Source of the DNA: Caryophanales bacterium
GTDB taxonomy: Bacteria; Bacillota; Bacilli; CAJFEE01
DNA: 64,000 bases
Assembly (NCBI GenBank): GCA_029256085.1
Contig: JAQSYP010000010.1
Span: 1-64,000 of the forward strand
Direction of reading: 5' to 3'
Position 1 is the stretch's first letter. Each line of letters opens with the position of its first letter. Under the pieces are notes generated by a model. It saw only the letters and a list, made by a program, of their open reading frames with translations. It searched no databases and was not told where the DNA came from. Shown here in pieces: positions 9,243-17,564 of the stretch. A program made the translations under genes and the position numbers.

Positions 9243-10688
9243 ATGAGAAAAAGTATAGTAGCAGGTTTAATGACATTGTCATTTTTGACAGGCGTTGGCG
9301 GAACGTATGTCGGTTATAGTTTTATAGATGAAAAACAGGATAGACTGCAAGAAATAAAGCAATCTGCAATGCGAGCAGCAGCCCCTTCTAATTCTCAAGA
9401 TTATACTAAACTTGAGGAAGCTTATGATACTATTGCATTAAACTATTTTAAGAAAGTAGATCAGGACAAGCTAACAGAAGGTGCAATTAAGGGAATGCTT
9501 GATACTCTGAAAGATCCATATTCAACATATATGGATGAAAAGAAAATGAAACAATTCACCGATTCTCTTGGATCGAGCTTTGAAGGTATTGGTGCTGAAA
9601 TAGGTATGGAGGAAGGTAAGTTAATCGTTACCGCTCCAATTAAAGGATCACCTGCAGAGAAAGCAGGGATAAAGGCGAGAGACCACATATATCAAATTAA
9701 CGGGAAAGACATTAAAGGTTTATCACAAACTGATGCTGTTATGAAAATCCGTGGAAAAAAAGGAACTAAGGTTAAACTTGGTATAATGCGTCCGGGCGTA
9801 GATCATCCGTTACAATTCGAGATTACGAGAGACAAAATTCCAATGCATACTGTGTATGCTTCTACTGAAAAGGTAAATGGCAAAAAAATTGGTGTTATGA
9901 GAATTACATCTTTCTCAGAAAAGACATCAACTGAATTCACTAACAATCTTAAAGATTTTGAAAAAGCTGGGGTTAAAGGACTTATTATTGACGTTCGTGG
10001 AAACTCAGGTGGTTATTTACAATCTGTTAAGGACATGTTAGATCAATTAGTAACAAAAGATAAGCCGTATGTTATGACTGAAGAACGTAATGGCAAGCGC
10101 GAAAAGATGTTTTCAAATCTTGATCAGAAGAAAAAATATCCTATAGTTGTTTTAATAGATAACGGCAGTGCGTCTGCATCTGAAATACTAGCTGGTGCAC
10201 TTAAAGAAGCTGGCGGATACAAGCTAGTGGGTGAAAATACTTTTGGTAAAGGTACAGTACAACAAACTATTCCAATGCAAGATGGAAGTACAATCAAGCT
10301 AACAATTTCAAAATGGTTAACACCTGATGGAAATTGGATTAACAAAAAAGGAGTTAAACCTAATATTGTGGTTAAGCAGCCAGACTATTTCTACTTAACA
10401 CCACTACAAATTAAAGAGCCGTTAAAGCTTGATCAAAATAGTGATAAGATTAAAACAGCTCAAAAGCTTCTTAATGCTGTAGGTTATAATCCAGGAAGAA
10501 CTGATGGATACTTTAGTCTACAAACTGAAGAGGCTGTCAAAAACTTCCAAAAGTCTGTTGGGATGAAAGAAACAGGAATGATTGATACAAAGACTTCTGA
10601 TAAGCTTCAACAAATTATTGTTGAAAAAATCAGAGATGATAAAAATGACTTACAATTGAAGAGAGCATTAAAAGAAGTTTCTAAATAA
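9243..10688 (+). CDS. ctpB: S41 carboxyl-terminal processing protease CtpB
   Basis: A 481-residue secreted or membrane-anchored serine protease. Order: N-terminal signal or anchor (about 1-25), N-terminal dimerisation helices, PDZ domain (about 95-180), S41 core with Ser in GSASASEI and Lys in GENTFGKGT, and a C-terminal peptidoglycan-binding domain (about 400-465). In B. subtilis CtpB cuts SpoIVFA and speeds sigma-K activation during sporulation. Start ATG 9243 is chosen because GGAGG at 9232-9236 precedes it; the upstream ATG at 9231 overlaps that site. Confidence 0.93.
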   Translation: MRKSIVAGLMTLSFLTGVGGTYVGYSFIDEKQDRLQEIKQSAMRAAAPSNSQDYTKLEEAYDTIALNYFKKVDQDKLTEGAIKGMLDTLKDPYSTYMDEKKMKQFTDSLGSSFEGIGAEIGMEEGKLIVTAPIKGSPAEKAGIKARDHIYQINGKDIKGLSQTDAVMKIRGKKGTKVKLGIMRPGVDHPLQFEITRDKIPMHTVYASTEKVNGKKIGVMRITSFSEKTSTEFTNNLKDFEKAGVKGLIIDVRGNSGGYLQSVKDMLDQLVTKDKPYVMTEERNGKREKMFSNLDQKKKYPIVVLIDNGSASASEILAGALKEAGGYKLVGENTFGKGTVQQTIPMQDGSTIKLTISKWLTPDGNWINKKGVKPNIVVKQPDYFYLTPLQIKEPLKLDQNSDKIKTAQKLLNAVGYNPGRTDGYFSLQTEEAVKNFQKSVGMKETGMIDTKTSDKLQQIIVEKIRDDKNDLQLKRALKEVSK

Positions 10689-10699
10689 GTTTTGAATAG

Positions 10700-10900
10700 C
10701 CCTTATGTTTTGAGGTAACTGAAAAAAGTCTTGATAATTTATTTTGAATTGATTAGCGCTTTCGGCGGACGATCTGCGAGCCTGTAGTCTCGCTTAGATC
10801 GTTCTTCCGCAGGCGAAATGCATGCATTTCGAGCACCTACGCTTCAATCAATTCAAAGATTAACAAGAAAGTTCCAGTAGCTAAACATAAGGGTTTTTTT
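10700..10900 (+). terminator. ctpB terminator whose loop holds a long palindromic insertion
   Basis: The outer arms CCCTTATGTTT (10700-10710) and AAACATAAGGG (10883-10893), followed by seven T, form a perfect intrinsic terminator. The arms are separated by about 172 bases that are themselves palindromic (see the repeat at 10729-10868). Normal terminator loops are 3-10 bases, so an insertion into the loop is the simplest reading. Confidence 0.65.
10729..10868. repeat. large imperfect palindromic element inside the ctpB terminator
   Basis: The arms TTTGAATTGATT (10743-10754) and AATCAATTCAAA (10846-10857) are perfect complements, extended outwards by TCTTG/CAAGA. Inside lie GATCT-GCGAG paired with CTCG-CTT-AGATC, and an 18-base perfect palindrome CGAAATGCATGCATTTCG at 10814-10831. 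Base composition is richer in G and C than the surroundings. No gene is visible in the 324 bases between ctpB and minJ. Confidence 0.75.
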
Positions 10901-11012
10901 ATGGTAAAGGATTTCCATGGTTTTCTTGAGTGCCATTAAACAACCATTCTATTATTTTTAGTGCCTATCTGTTAAAATGATAGAAAAGGCTTAAGGTTGG
11001 TTGGTGACATTG

Positions 11013-12185
11013 ATGATAGATGATTATTTAATATATTTATTAAAAACTGTCGGAAAGTTCTTTATAAATCCACTGTTTTATTTTCTGATTTTCACTGCAT
11101 GGTTCATAGGGTTAATGAGAATCAAGCGTGAGAGAAAGCAGTTTAGTAGTAAGGTTGCGGACTTCACTGTTGAATTTAGAACCGCTTTAGTACAAGGACT
11201 TTTAGTAAGCTTAGCCCTTTCAATTATCTTTGTCGGGTTAGGACTAGTTTTAGATAAAAGCTTTTTTATTTTATTAACATATAGCGTTTTAATCATGTGT
11301 TTAACAATGAAATGGAAATATCTATCACCGATTTTTACAATCGGAACTGTATTAATTCTATCAATGGCATCTGTTGCTCTTAATAAGTTTCATAATTTAA
11401 ACTACTTACCTAGAACATTTAGTGAAGTTCAGTTTCAAGAAATTTTAGTTGTACTTGGCATAATGCTGATGGCAGAAGCAGTTTTAATCCTTAGAAATAG
11501 TTGGAAAAATTCGTCTCCAACTTTAATATCTAGTAAACGCGGAAAAACTGTCGGGGCACATACGATGGACAAGTTATGGATTTTACCAATATTCTTCTTA
11601 ATTCCAGGAGATATTGCAAATGAAATAACTAAGTATTGGCCAGTAATACCAACTTCATATACTGAAATTGGTATAATCTTATTTCCATTTCCAGTAGGCT
11701 TTCAAATGATAGCTCAAGGTGATATCCCAAAGTTTGTGGCTAAGAGCTATGCGCGTAAGGTAATTACGATTTCAATCATTTGTTTAATTTTAGCTGGTGC
11801 AAGTTTCTACTACCCTATCATTTCAATTGGTGGAATTGCGCTTGTAACGATACTTTATGTGTACTTCTCAATAAAAGCCCGTTACGATGACTCAGTAAAG
11901 GCACCTTACTTTTCATATAAGAACCGTGGCTTAGTTATTTTAAGTGTTATGAAAAATAGTACTGCTGATAAAATGAAGCTGAAAGTTGGAGAAATTCTTG
12001 TAAAAGTTAACGGAGTCGAGATCACATCAGTTAAAGATTTGTACGAAGCACTTAACTTGAATCGTGCATATGTAAAGCTTGAGGTAATCGACGAAGAAGG
12101 ACAAATCCGTTTGGTTAATAAAGCAATTTATGAAGAAGATCACCATGAATTAGGAATTATTGGTGTGAAAAATATGGCGGTGTAA
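11013..12185 (+). CDS. minJ: PDZ-domain cell division topology protein MinJ
   Basis: A 390-residue membrane protein with about seven to eight hydrophobic segments up to residue 280 and a C-terminal PDZ domain (about 295-385). In B. subtilis MinJ bridges DivIVA and MinD at poles and septa and restrains division. Identity rests on this topology, the length (B. subtilis 397) and its place directly after ctpB, as in B. subtilis. The start is uncertain: ATG 11013 with GGTGA five bases upstream is preferred over TTG 11001 or GTG 11004. It ends at a terminator shared with convergent pdxR. Confidence 0.85.
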   Translation: MIDDYLIYLLKTVGKFFINPLFYFLIFTAWFIGLMRIKRERKQFSSKVADFTVEFRTALVQGLLVSLALSIIFVGLGLVLDKSFFILLTYSVLIMCLTMKWKYLSPIFTIGTVLILSMASVALNKFHNLNYLPRTFSEVQFQEILVVLGIMLMAEAVLILRNSWKNSSPTLISSKRGKTVGAHTMDKLWILPIFFLIPGDIANEITKYWPVIPTSYTEIGIILFPFPVGFQMIAQGDIPKFVAKSYARKVITISIICLILAGASFYYPIISIGGIALVTILYVYFSIKARYDDSVKAPYFSYKNRGLVILSVMKNSTADKMKLKVGEILVKVNGVEITSVKDLYEALNLNRAYVKLEVIDEEGQIRLVNKAIYEEDHHELGIIGVKNMAV

Positions 12186-12186
12186 A

Positions 12187-12230
12187 TTTTAAGCTAGGAA
12201 TGAGTGTAAAACTCGATTCCTAGCTTTTTA
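12187..12230. terminator. bidirectional terminator between minJ and pdxR
   Basis: AAGCTAGGAAT and ATTCCTAGCTT are perfect 11-base arms, with A-rich and T-rich flanks suited to termination in both directions. The genes converge here. Confidence 0.85.
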
Positions 12231-12243
12231 ATCAAACGTTTAA

Positions 12244-13647
12244 TTATTTCATCCACACCTTTGCAAGCTTAGAAATTCCAGTTTGGATTTCGTCAAATGA
12301 CAACGATCCGAAACCTAACAAGATTTGCGCGTGTTCTGATCTTCTTCCATCAAAATAATATTGGTAAACAGGGTATACAATCACATCCACACCTCTAGCC
12401 AATGCAACTAACTCCTCTTCATCACCATCTATCTCAATAACTACATGATGACCACTCTTAGCGTCGAGAATGTTAATACTATTACCGAATTTACTCGACA
12501 ACTCCGTGAGAATTAAATCATGCTTTTTCTTATACAGTGTCCTCATTTTATTTAAATGGCGATTCCAATGGCCTTTCTCCATAAAAAGCTCAACCGTTTT
12601 CTGGTGAATATTTGAAACGGTTTGGGAGTATATTTCGGCTTTATCACGGTAAACTTGCAGTAATTTTTCAGGTAAAACCATGTAGCTTAATCTAATAGAT
12701 GGCAAAAGTGACTTTGTGAAAGTACCAAAATATATTACTCTATCACTTTTATCAAGACTATGAAGGGAAGGTATCGGTTTTCCAACAAAGCGATATTCAC
12801 TATCATAATCATCTTCTATTACATAGGATTCATTATTCAATGCCCATTCTAAAATTTCTACACGTCTAGAAACAGGCATTACATATCCAAGAGGGAATTG
12901 GTGAGCCGGAGTTATATAGGCTACCTTAGCTTGTGTTTTCGCTAACGCTTCAACATTCATCCCTTTATTATCAACATCAATACCAACTACATTTGCAGAC
13001 AGATCCTGTAATATCCTTGCTACACGGTCATAACCAGGATTTTCTACAGCATAATCCTGAAAATCAATCAGAATATATAATAAATACAGGAGATATTGTG
13101 TACTCGCCCCAATTACAATCTGTTCAGATGAGCATTTCACGCCACGAGACTCATATAGATACCTAGAAATTTGATTTCTTAAACCAGGCTCCCCTTGTGA
13201 ATCACCTGCAGTATTTAAACACTCCGTAAAATTATTTATAGTATCGTTTGTGAGCTTTTTCCAAACACTAATTGGGAAAATTGAAGTATCAATCCCCGAT
13301 ACAGAAAAATCAATAAAATTATGAGTGTTTTTTTCAGAGTGGCTTTTAAAAGAAATAACGTCACTAATACTAACGTTCTTACTTAAGAAAATCCCTGTAC
13401 TAATGTCACTTACATAGATTCCTGACTTTGGCTTACTTTCAACATAGCCCTCGCTTAACAGCTGTTGATAAGCTTGTTCAATCGTGTTTCTACTGACACC
13501 AAGATGTTCAGCTAATTTCCGATACGAAGGAAGCTTTGTTCCTTTATGTAAAATACCATTTTCAATATCTCGTTTTATATAATCGCAAATTCGTATATAA
13601 AGTGGGGAACTATTATGGTTATTTATTAAATCAATTGCTTCAAGCAT
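12244..13647 (-). CDS. pdxR: MocR-type PLP-sensing regulator PdxR
   Basis: A 467-residue regulator: N-terminal GntR winged helix (about 10-80; LAEHLGVSRNTIEQAYQQL) joined to a fold-type I aminotransferase domain (about 110-460). The PLP-binding lysine is in FGTFTKSLLPSIR and the conserved DYDSEY and AYITPAHQFP segments are present. PdxR proteins bind PLP and control the pdxST genes. Here pdxS is divergent across a 99-base intergenic region, the same arrangement as in Listeria and Bacillus clausii. The ATG start overlaps no other gene. Confidence 0.93.
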   Translation of the reverse strand: MLEAIDLINNHNSSPLYIRICDYIKRDIENGILHKGTKLPSYRKLAEHLGVSRNTIEQAYQQLLSEGYVESKPKSGIYVSDISTGIFLSKNVSISDVISFKSHSEKNTHNFIDFSVSGIDTSIFPISVWKKLTNDTINNFTECLNTAGDSQGEPGLRNQISRYLYESRGVKCSSEQIVIGASTQYLLYLLYILIDFQDYAVENPGYDRVARILQDLSANVVGIDVDNKGMNVEALAKTQAKVAYITPAHQFPLGYVMPVSRRVEILEWALNNESYVIEDDYDSEYRFVGKPIPSLHSLDKSDRVIYFGTFTKSLLPSIRLSYMVLPEKLLQVYRDKAEIYSQTVSNIHQKTVELFMEKGHWNRHLNKMRTLYKKKHDLILTELSSKFGNSINILDAKSGHHVVIEIDGDEEELVALARGVDVIVYPVYQYYFDGRRSEHAQILLGFGSLSFDEIQTGISKLAKVWMK

Positions 13648-13650
13648 AAA

Positions 13651-13696
13651 CTGTCACCCTTAAATTATTTTATTCTGTCACTTTCAACGGTGCCAG
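13651..13696. promoter_or_regulatory. candidate PdxR operators between pdxR and pdxS
   Basis: CTGTCAC occurs twice in direct orientation, at 13651-13657 and 13675-13681 (24 bases apart), and an inverted GGTGCCAG lies at 13689-13696. PdxR sites in other Gram-positives are repeated short motifs in this position. Only the motif arrangement is seen; binding is inferred. The pdxS promoter itself is weak and was not pinned down. Confidence 0.5.
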
Positions 13697-13746
13697 TTAT
13701 TGTATAAATTATATTCTATCAAATAAAATATCGTGGAGGTACATAA

Positions 13747-14631
13747 ATGTTAAAAACAGGTACAGAATTAGTTAAAAGAGGTATGGCTGAAATGCAAAAG
13801 GGCGGCGTTATCATGGACGTTGTTAACGCTGAGCAGGCAAGAGTAGCGGAAGCAGCAGGGGCAGTAGCAGTAATGGCTCTTGAGCGCGTTCCTTCTGATA
13901 TTCGTGCAGCAGGTGGAGTTGCAAGAATGGCTGATTTAACTATCGTTGAAGAAGTTATGAAGGCAGTTTCAATCCCAGTAATGGCAAAAGCACGTATCGG
14001 TCACATCGTTGAGGCACGTACTTTAGAATCAATGGGTGTAGACTACATCGACGAGTCTGAAGTATTAACTCCAGCTGATGACGTTTTCCATATTGCTAAG
14101 AGCGAATTCACAGTTCCATTCGTTTGTGGATGCAAAAATATCGGTGAAGCAGTAAGACGTATCGCTGAAGGTGCTTCAATGTTAAGAACTAAAGGTGAGC
14201 CAGGAACTGGTAACATCGTTGAAGCAGTAAGACATATTCGTCAAGTAAACTCTGAAATCCAACAAATCGTTGCTATGAGAACTGACGAGTTAATGGTATT
14301 CGCAAAAAATCATGGTGCTCCTTACGAAATCCTTTTAGAAATAAAAAAATTAGGTAAGTTACCAGTTGTTAACTTCGCAGCAGGTGGGGTTGCAACTCCA
14401 GCTGATGCAGCATTAATGATGGAATTAGGTGCTGACGGAGTATTCGTAGGATCTGGTATTTTTAAGTCGGAAAATCCTGAGAAATTTGCTAAAGCAATCG
14501 TTCAAGCAACTCATAACTATCAAGACTACGCTTTAATTGCTGAGCTTTCTAAAAACTTAGGTAGCCCAATGAAGGGATTAGAAATCTCTAGATTAGCAAA
14601 AGAAGAGTTAATGTCTGAAAGAGGAATCTAA
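13747..14631 (+). CDS. pdxS: pyridoxal 5'-phosphate synthase lyase subunit PdxS
   Basis: A 294-residue TIM-barrel enzyme that makes PLP from ribose 5-phosphate, glyceraldehyde 3-phosphate and ammonia, in a 12-mer bound by PdxT. The catalytic lysine regions ([10 protein letters not shown] about 80; KGEPGTGN about 150) and the phosphate-binding glycine-rich loops near the C-terminus are intact. GTGGAGGT precedes the ATG. pdxT starts two bases after its stop. Confidence 0.98.
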   Translation: MLKTGTELVKRGMAEMQKGGVIMDVVNAEQARVAEAAGAVAVMALERVPSDIRAAGGVARMADLTIVEEVMKAVSIPVMAKARIGHIVEARTLESMGVDYIDESEVLTPADDVFHIAKSEFTVPFVCGCKNIGEAVRRIAEGASMLRTKGEPGTGNIVEAVRHIRQVNSEIQQIVAMRTDELMVFAKNHGAPYEILLEIKKLGKLPVVNFAAGGVATPADAALMMELGADGVFVGSGIFKSENPEKFAKAIVQATHNYQDYALIAELSKNLGSPMKGLEISRLAKEELMSERGI

Positions 14632-14632
14632 T

Positions 14633-15202
14633 ATGTCTGTCAAAATTGGAGTGCTCGGTGTACAAGGTGCCGTAGCAGAACATATTAAAACGTTAGAACG
14701 TAACGGTGTTGAAGCTGTAAACGTAAAGAGACTTGAGGATTTATCTGATATTAATGGTTTAATTTTGCCAGGTGGAGAATCAACTACAATTGGTAGACTG
14801 ATCGTTCAAGGTAATATGAAAGAAAAAATACAAGAGCTAGCTAAGAATGGTATGCCAGTTTTCGGAACATGTGCTGGAATGGTATTATTATCTGAAAAAA
14901 TTGAGGGTGGGGAACCAGCCCATCTGGGATTGCTAAACGCTACTGTTAACAGAAACGGCTTCGGTCGCCAAGTTCATAGCTTTGAAAAGGAACTAAATAT
15001 TGAAGGCATCGCTGAAGGATTTAACGGAGTTTTCATTAGAGCTCCTTATATTAGTGAAGTTGGCCCAAGCGTTAAAGTTCTTGAAACTATAGACGAAAAA
15101 GTAGTTGCTGTAGAGCAAGATAATATTTTAGCTGTGTCTTTTCATCCAGAATTAACCCGTGATGATCGAATTATCAACTATTTTATCAATAAATGTAAAT
15201 AA
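14633..15202 (+). CDS. pdxT: pyridoxal 5'-phosphate synthase glutaminase subunit PdxT
   Basis: A 189-residue class I glutaminase that supplies ammonia to PdxS. The oxyanion segment PGGESTTIGRL, the nucleophile Cys in FGTCAGM (about 79) and the His-Glu pair in SFHPE (about 170) complete the triad. It is encoded immediately after pdxS, and a terminator follows within ten bases. Confidence 0.97.
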   Translation: MSVKIGVLGVQGAVAEHIKTLERNGVEAVNVKRLEDLSDINGLILPGGESTTIGRLIVQGNMKEKIQELAKNGMPVFGTCAGMVLLSEKIEGGEPAHLGLLNATVNRNGFGRQVHSFEKELNIEGIAEGFNGVFIRAPYISEVGPSVKVLETIDEKVVAVEQDNILAVSFHPELTRDDRIINYFINKCK

Positions 15203-15209
15203 AATAACG

Positions 15210-15246
15210 AAACCAAGCAACCTTTAAGGTTGTCTGGTTTTTTTGC
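15210..15246 (+). terminator. pdxST terminator
   Basis: AAACCA and CAACC pair with GGTTG and TGGTTT, with a small internal loop, followed by seven T. Confidence 0.8.
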
Positions 15247-15330
15247 ATGTTCATAAATATTCTTGCCAAAATTATGCAGCAAATAGGCTATTCACTAGCA
15301 TATTTTAGCATTGAAAAGCAGCCTTATTAT

Positions 15331-15423
15331 TTCTATCGAGCAAATTTACAATTCTATCGAGCAAATTTACAATTCTATCGAGCAAATTTACAATTCTATC
15401 GAGCAAATTTACAATTCTATCGA
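15331..15423. repeat. 21-bp tandem repeat upstream of uvrB
   Basis: Four identical 21-base units (core ATCGAGCAAATTTACAA) run from 15331 to 15414, with a ninth-base partial fifth unit, ending close to TTGTCGAAAA at 15429. There are no spacers, so it is not a CRISPR array. Because 21 is a multiple of three, an open frame passes through and spells a repeated FYRANLQ, but no start signal supports translation. It lies between the pdxST terminator and the uvrB promoter; the rest of the 370-base gap holds only the LexA-regulated promoter. Confidence 0.95.
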
Positions 15424-15454
15424 TCATATTGTCGAAAACAGTCCTACATAACAT

Positions 15455-15483
15455 TTTACGAACCTTTGTTCGTGTGATAAAAT
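15455..15483 (+). promoter_or_regulatory. uvrBA promoter overlapped by a LexA (SOS) box
   Basis: TTTACG and TAAAAT (15478-15483) are separated by exactly 17 bases. The spacer contains CGAACCTTTGTTCG (15459-15472), a perfect match to the Gram-positive LexA/DinR operator CGAAC-N4-GTTCG. LexA bound here would cover the promoter, so uvrBA should be induced by DNA damage, as in B. subtilis. Confidence 0.9.
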
Positions 15484-15577
15484 AGAATTATTATTTACGT
15501 TTCAATATAAACGCAGAGTGGCAATATAGTAATATGAAATTTCGTTTGCGCATTTTCCTTAGGAGGATCATTTTATA

Positions 15578-17560
15578 ATGAAAAAAAATGAATTCGAATT
15601 AATATCAAGATATACGCCACAAGGTGATCAGCCGGATGCTATCAAGAAGCTAGTTGAAGGTATAAAAGAAGGCAGAAGAGATCAGACATTGCTAGGGGCA
15701 ACAGGTACTGGGAAGACGTTTACGATTTCTAATGTAATTAAAGAAATTAATAAACCAACACTAATTATTGCACATAACAAAACTCTTGCAGGGCAACTAT
15801 ACAGTGAGTTTAAAGAGTTTTTCCCAAATAATGCGGTTGAATATTTCGTAAGTTATTATGATTACTATCAACCGGAAGCTTATGTCCCATCAACTGATAC
15901 ATTTATTGAAAAAGACGCGAGTATTAACGATGAAATAGATAAATTGAGACATTCAGCAACGGCATCACTTTTTGAAAGAAATGATGTAATTATTGTTGCT
16001 TCAGTTTCATGTATATATGGTTTAGGTTCGCCTGAGGAATATAAGGAATTAGTACTTTCCTTAAGAGTTGGTATGGAAAAGGAACGTAATGCGGTTCTTA
16101 GAAATCTAGTCGATATTCAATATGCTAGAAATGATATCGATTTCCAGCGCGGAACATTCCGGGTTAGAGGGGATGTTGTTGAAATTTTTCCAGCCTCAAG
16201 GGATGAACATTGCATTAGAGTTGAGTTTTTCGGAGATGAAATTGAGAGAATTAGAGAAGTAGATGCACTAACGGGCGAAATAATTGCTGATAGAGAACAT
16301 GTATCTATCTTCCCAGCATCCCACTTCGTAACTAGAGAAGAAAAGCTACAACAAGCAATTAAAAATATAGAAGTAGAGTTAGAGGAAAGACTTAAAGAGT
16401 TAAATGAAAATGGAAAGCTACTTGAAGCTCAGAGAATTGAGCAAAGAACAAGATATGACCTTGAAATGATGAGGGAGATGGGCTTTTGCTCTGGAATAGA
16501 AAATTACTCTAGACATTTAACCTTAAGACCGCCGGGTTCAACGCCATTTACACTTTTTGATTATTTCCCTAAAGATTTTTTAGTTGTAATTGATGAATCG
16601 CACGTTACGCTACCTCAAGTGCGGGGTATGTTCAATGGTGATAAAGCTAGAAAGCAAGTACTAGTTGATCATGGGTTCCGTTTGCCATCAGCCCTTGATA
16701 ACAGGCCACTAAGGTTTGAGGAGTTTGAGAATGTTGTAAATCAAATTATCTATGTTTCTGCAACTCCTGGTCCATATGAGCTAGAACATACACCAGAGGT
16801 CGTGCAGCAAATTATTAGACCTACGGGACTACTAGATCCTAAAATAGAAGTTAGAAAAAGTGAGGGTCAAATTGATGACCTAATAGACGAGATTAATGAA
16901 ACAGTTAAACGAAATGAAAGAATATTGATTACAACTCTTACTAAAAGAATGTCTGAAGATTTAACGGACTATCTAAAGGATATCGGAATTAAAGTTCAGT
17001 ACTTACATTCGGAAATTAAAACTCTTGAAAGAATTGAAATTATTAGAGATTTACGACTAGGCAAATTTGACGTCCTTATAGGAATAAACCTTTTAAGAGA
17101 GGGACTAGACATTCCTGAAGTATCTTTAATTGCTATTCTAGACGCTGATAAAGAAGGGTTCTTAAGATCAGAACGATCGTTAATCCAAACTATAGGACGG
17201 GCAGCCCGTAACGAACAGGGCCGAGTTATTATGTATGCTGATAGAATAACTCATTCGATGCAAGTAGCTATCGATGAAACGGCAAGAAGACGTGTAATTC
17301 AGGAAGAATATAATATCAAGCATGGAGTTACGCCGAGAACTATCAATAAAGAAATTAGGGACGTTATTAGAGCATCTGTATCAGCAGAAACTGAAGAAAA
17401 ATATACTACTGGCCAAAAAGCTAAGAAGATGACGAAGAAAGAGCGTCAAAACTTAATGAATAACATTGAAACAGAAATGAAGGAAGCAGCTAAGAATCTT
17501 GATTTTGAAAGAGCTGCAGAATTGCGCGATTTACTTTTAGAATTACGCGCAGAAGGGTGA
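15578..17560 (+). CDS. uvrB: excinuclease ABC subunit B
   Basis: A 660-residue damage-verifying helicase of nucleotide excision repair. Walker A GATGTGKT (about 40-47), the beta-hairpin that inserts into damaged DNA ([12 protein letters not shown], about 93-104), helicase motifs ([20 protein letters not shown]) and the C-terminal UVR coiled coil that binds UvrA and UvrC (about 620-660) are all present. AGGAGGA precedes the ATG. uvrA begins four bases downstream, so they form one operon under the LexA box. Confidence 0.98.
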   Translation: MKKNEFELISRYTPQGDQPDAIKKLVEGIKEGRRDQTLLGATGTGKTFTISNVIKEINKPTLIIAHNKTLAGQLYSEFKEFFPNNAVEYFVSYYDYYQPEAYVPSTDTFIEKDASINDEIDKLRHSATASLFERNDVIIVASVSCIYGLGSPEEYKELVLSLRVGMEKERNAVLRNLVDIQYARNDIDFQRGTFRVRGDVVEIFPASRDEHCIRVEFFGDEIERIREVDALTGEIIADREHVSIFPASHFVTREEKLQQAIKNIEVELEERLKELNENGKLLEAQRIEQRTRYDLEMMREMGFCSGIENYSRHLTLRPPGSTPFTLFDYFPKDFLVVIDESHVTLPQVRGMFNGDKARKQVLVDHGFRLPSALDNRPLRFEEFENVVNQIIYVSATPGPYELEHTPEVVQQIIRPTGLLDPKIEVRKSEGQIDDLIDEINETVKRNERILITTLTKRMSEDLTDYLKDIGIKVQYLHSEIKTLERIEIIRDLRLGKFDVLIGINLLREGLDIPEVSLIAILDADKEGFLRSERSLIQTIGRAARNEQGRVIMYADRITHSMQVAIDETARRRVIQEEYNIKHGVTPRTINKEIRDVIRASVSAETEEKYTTGQKAKKMTKKERQNLMNNIETEMKEAAKNLDFERAAELRDLLLELRAEG

Positions 17561-17564
17561 AGAA

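Noticed and set aside
15331-15423. Tandem array as a CRISPR
   Set aside because: Units are directly joined with no spacers, and no cas genes are in the window.
15247-15477. Open frame of 76 codons with repeated FYRANLQ
   Set aside because: It is produced by the 21-base tandem array, lacks a ribosome binding site and overlaps the LexA-regulated promoter of uvrB.
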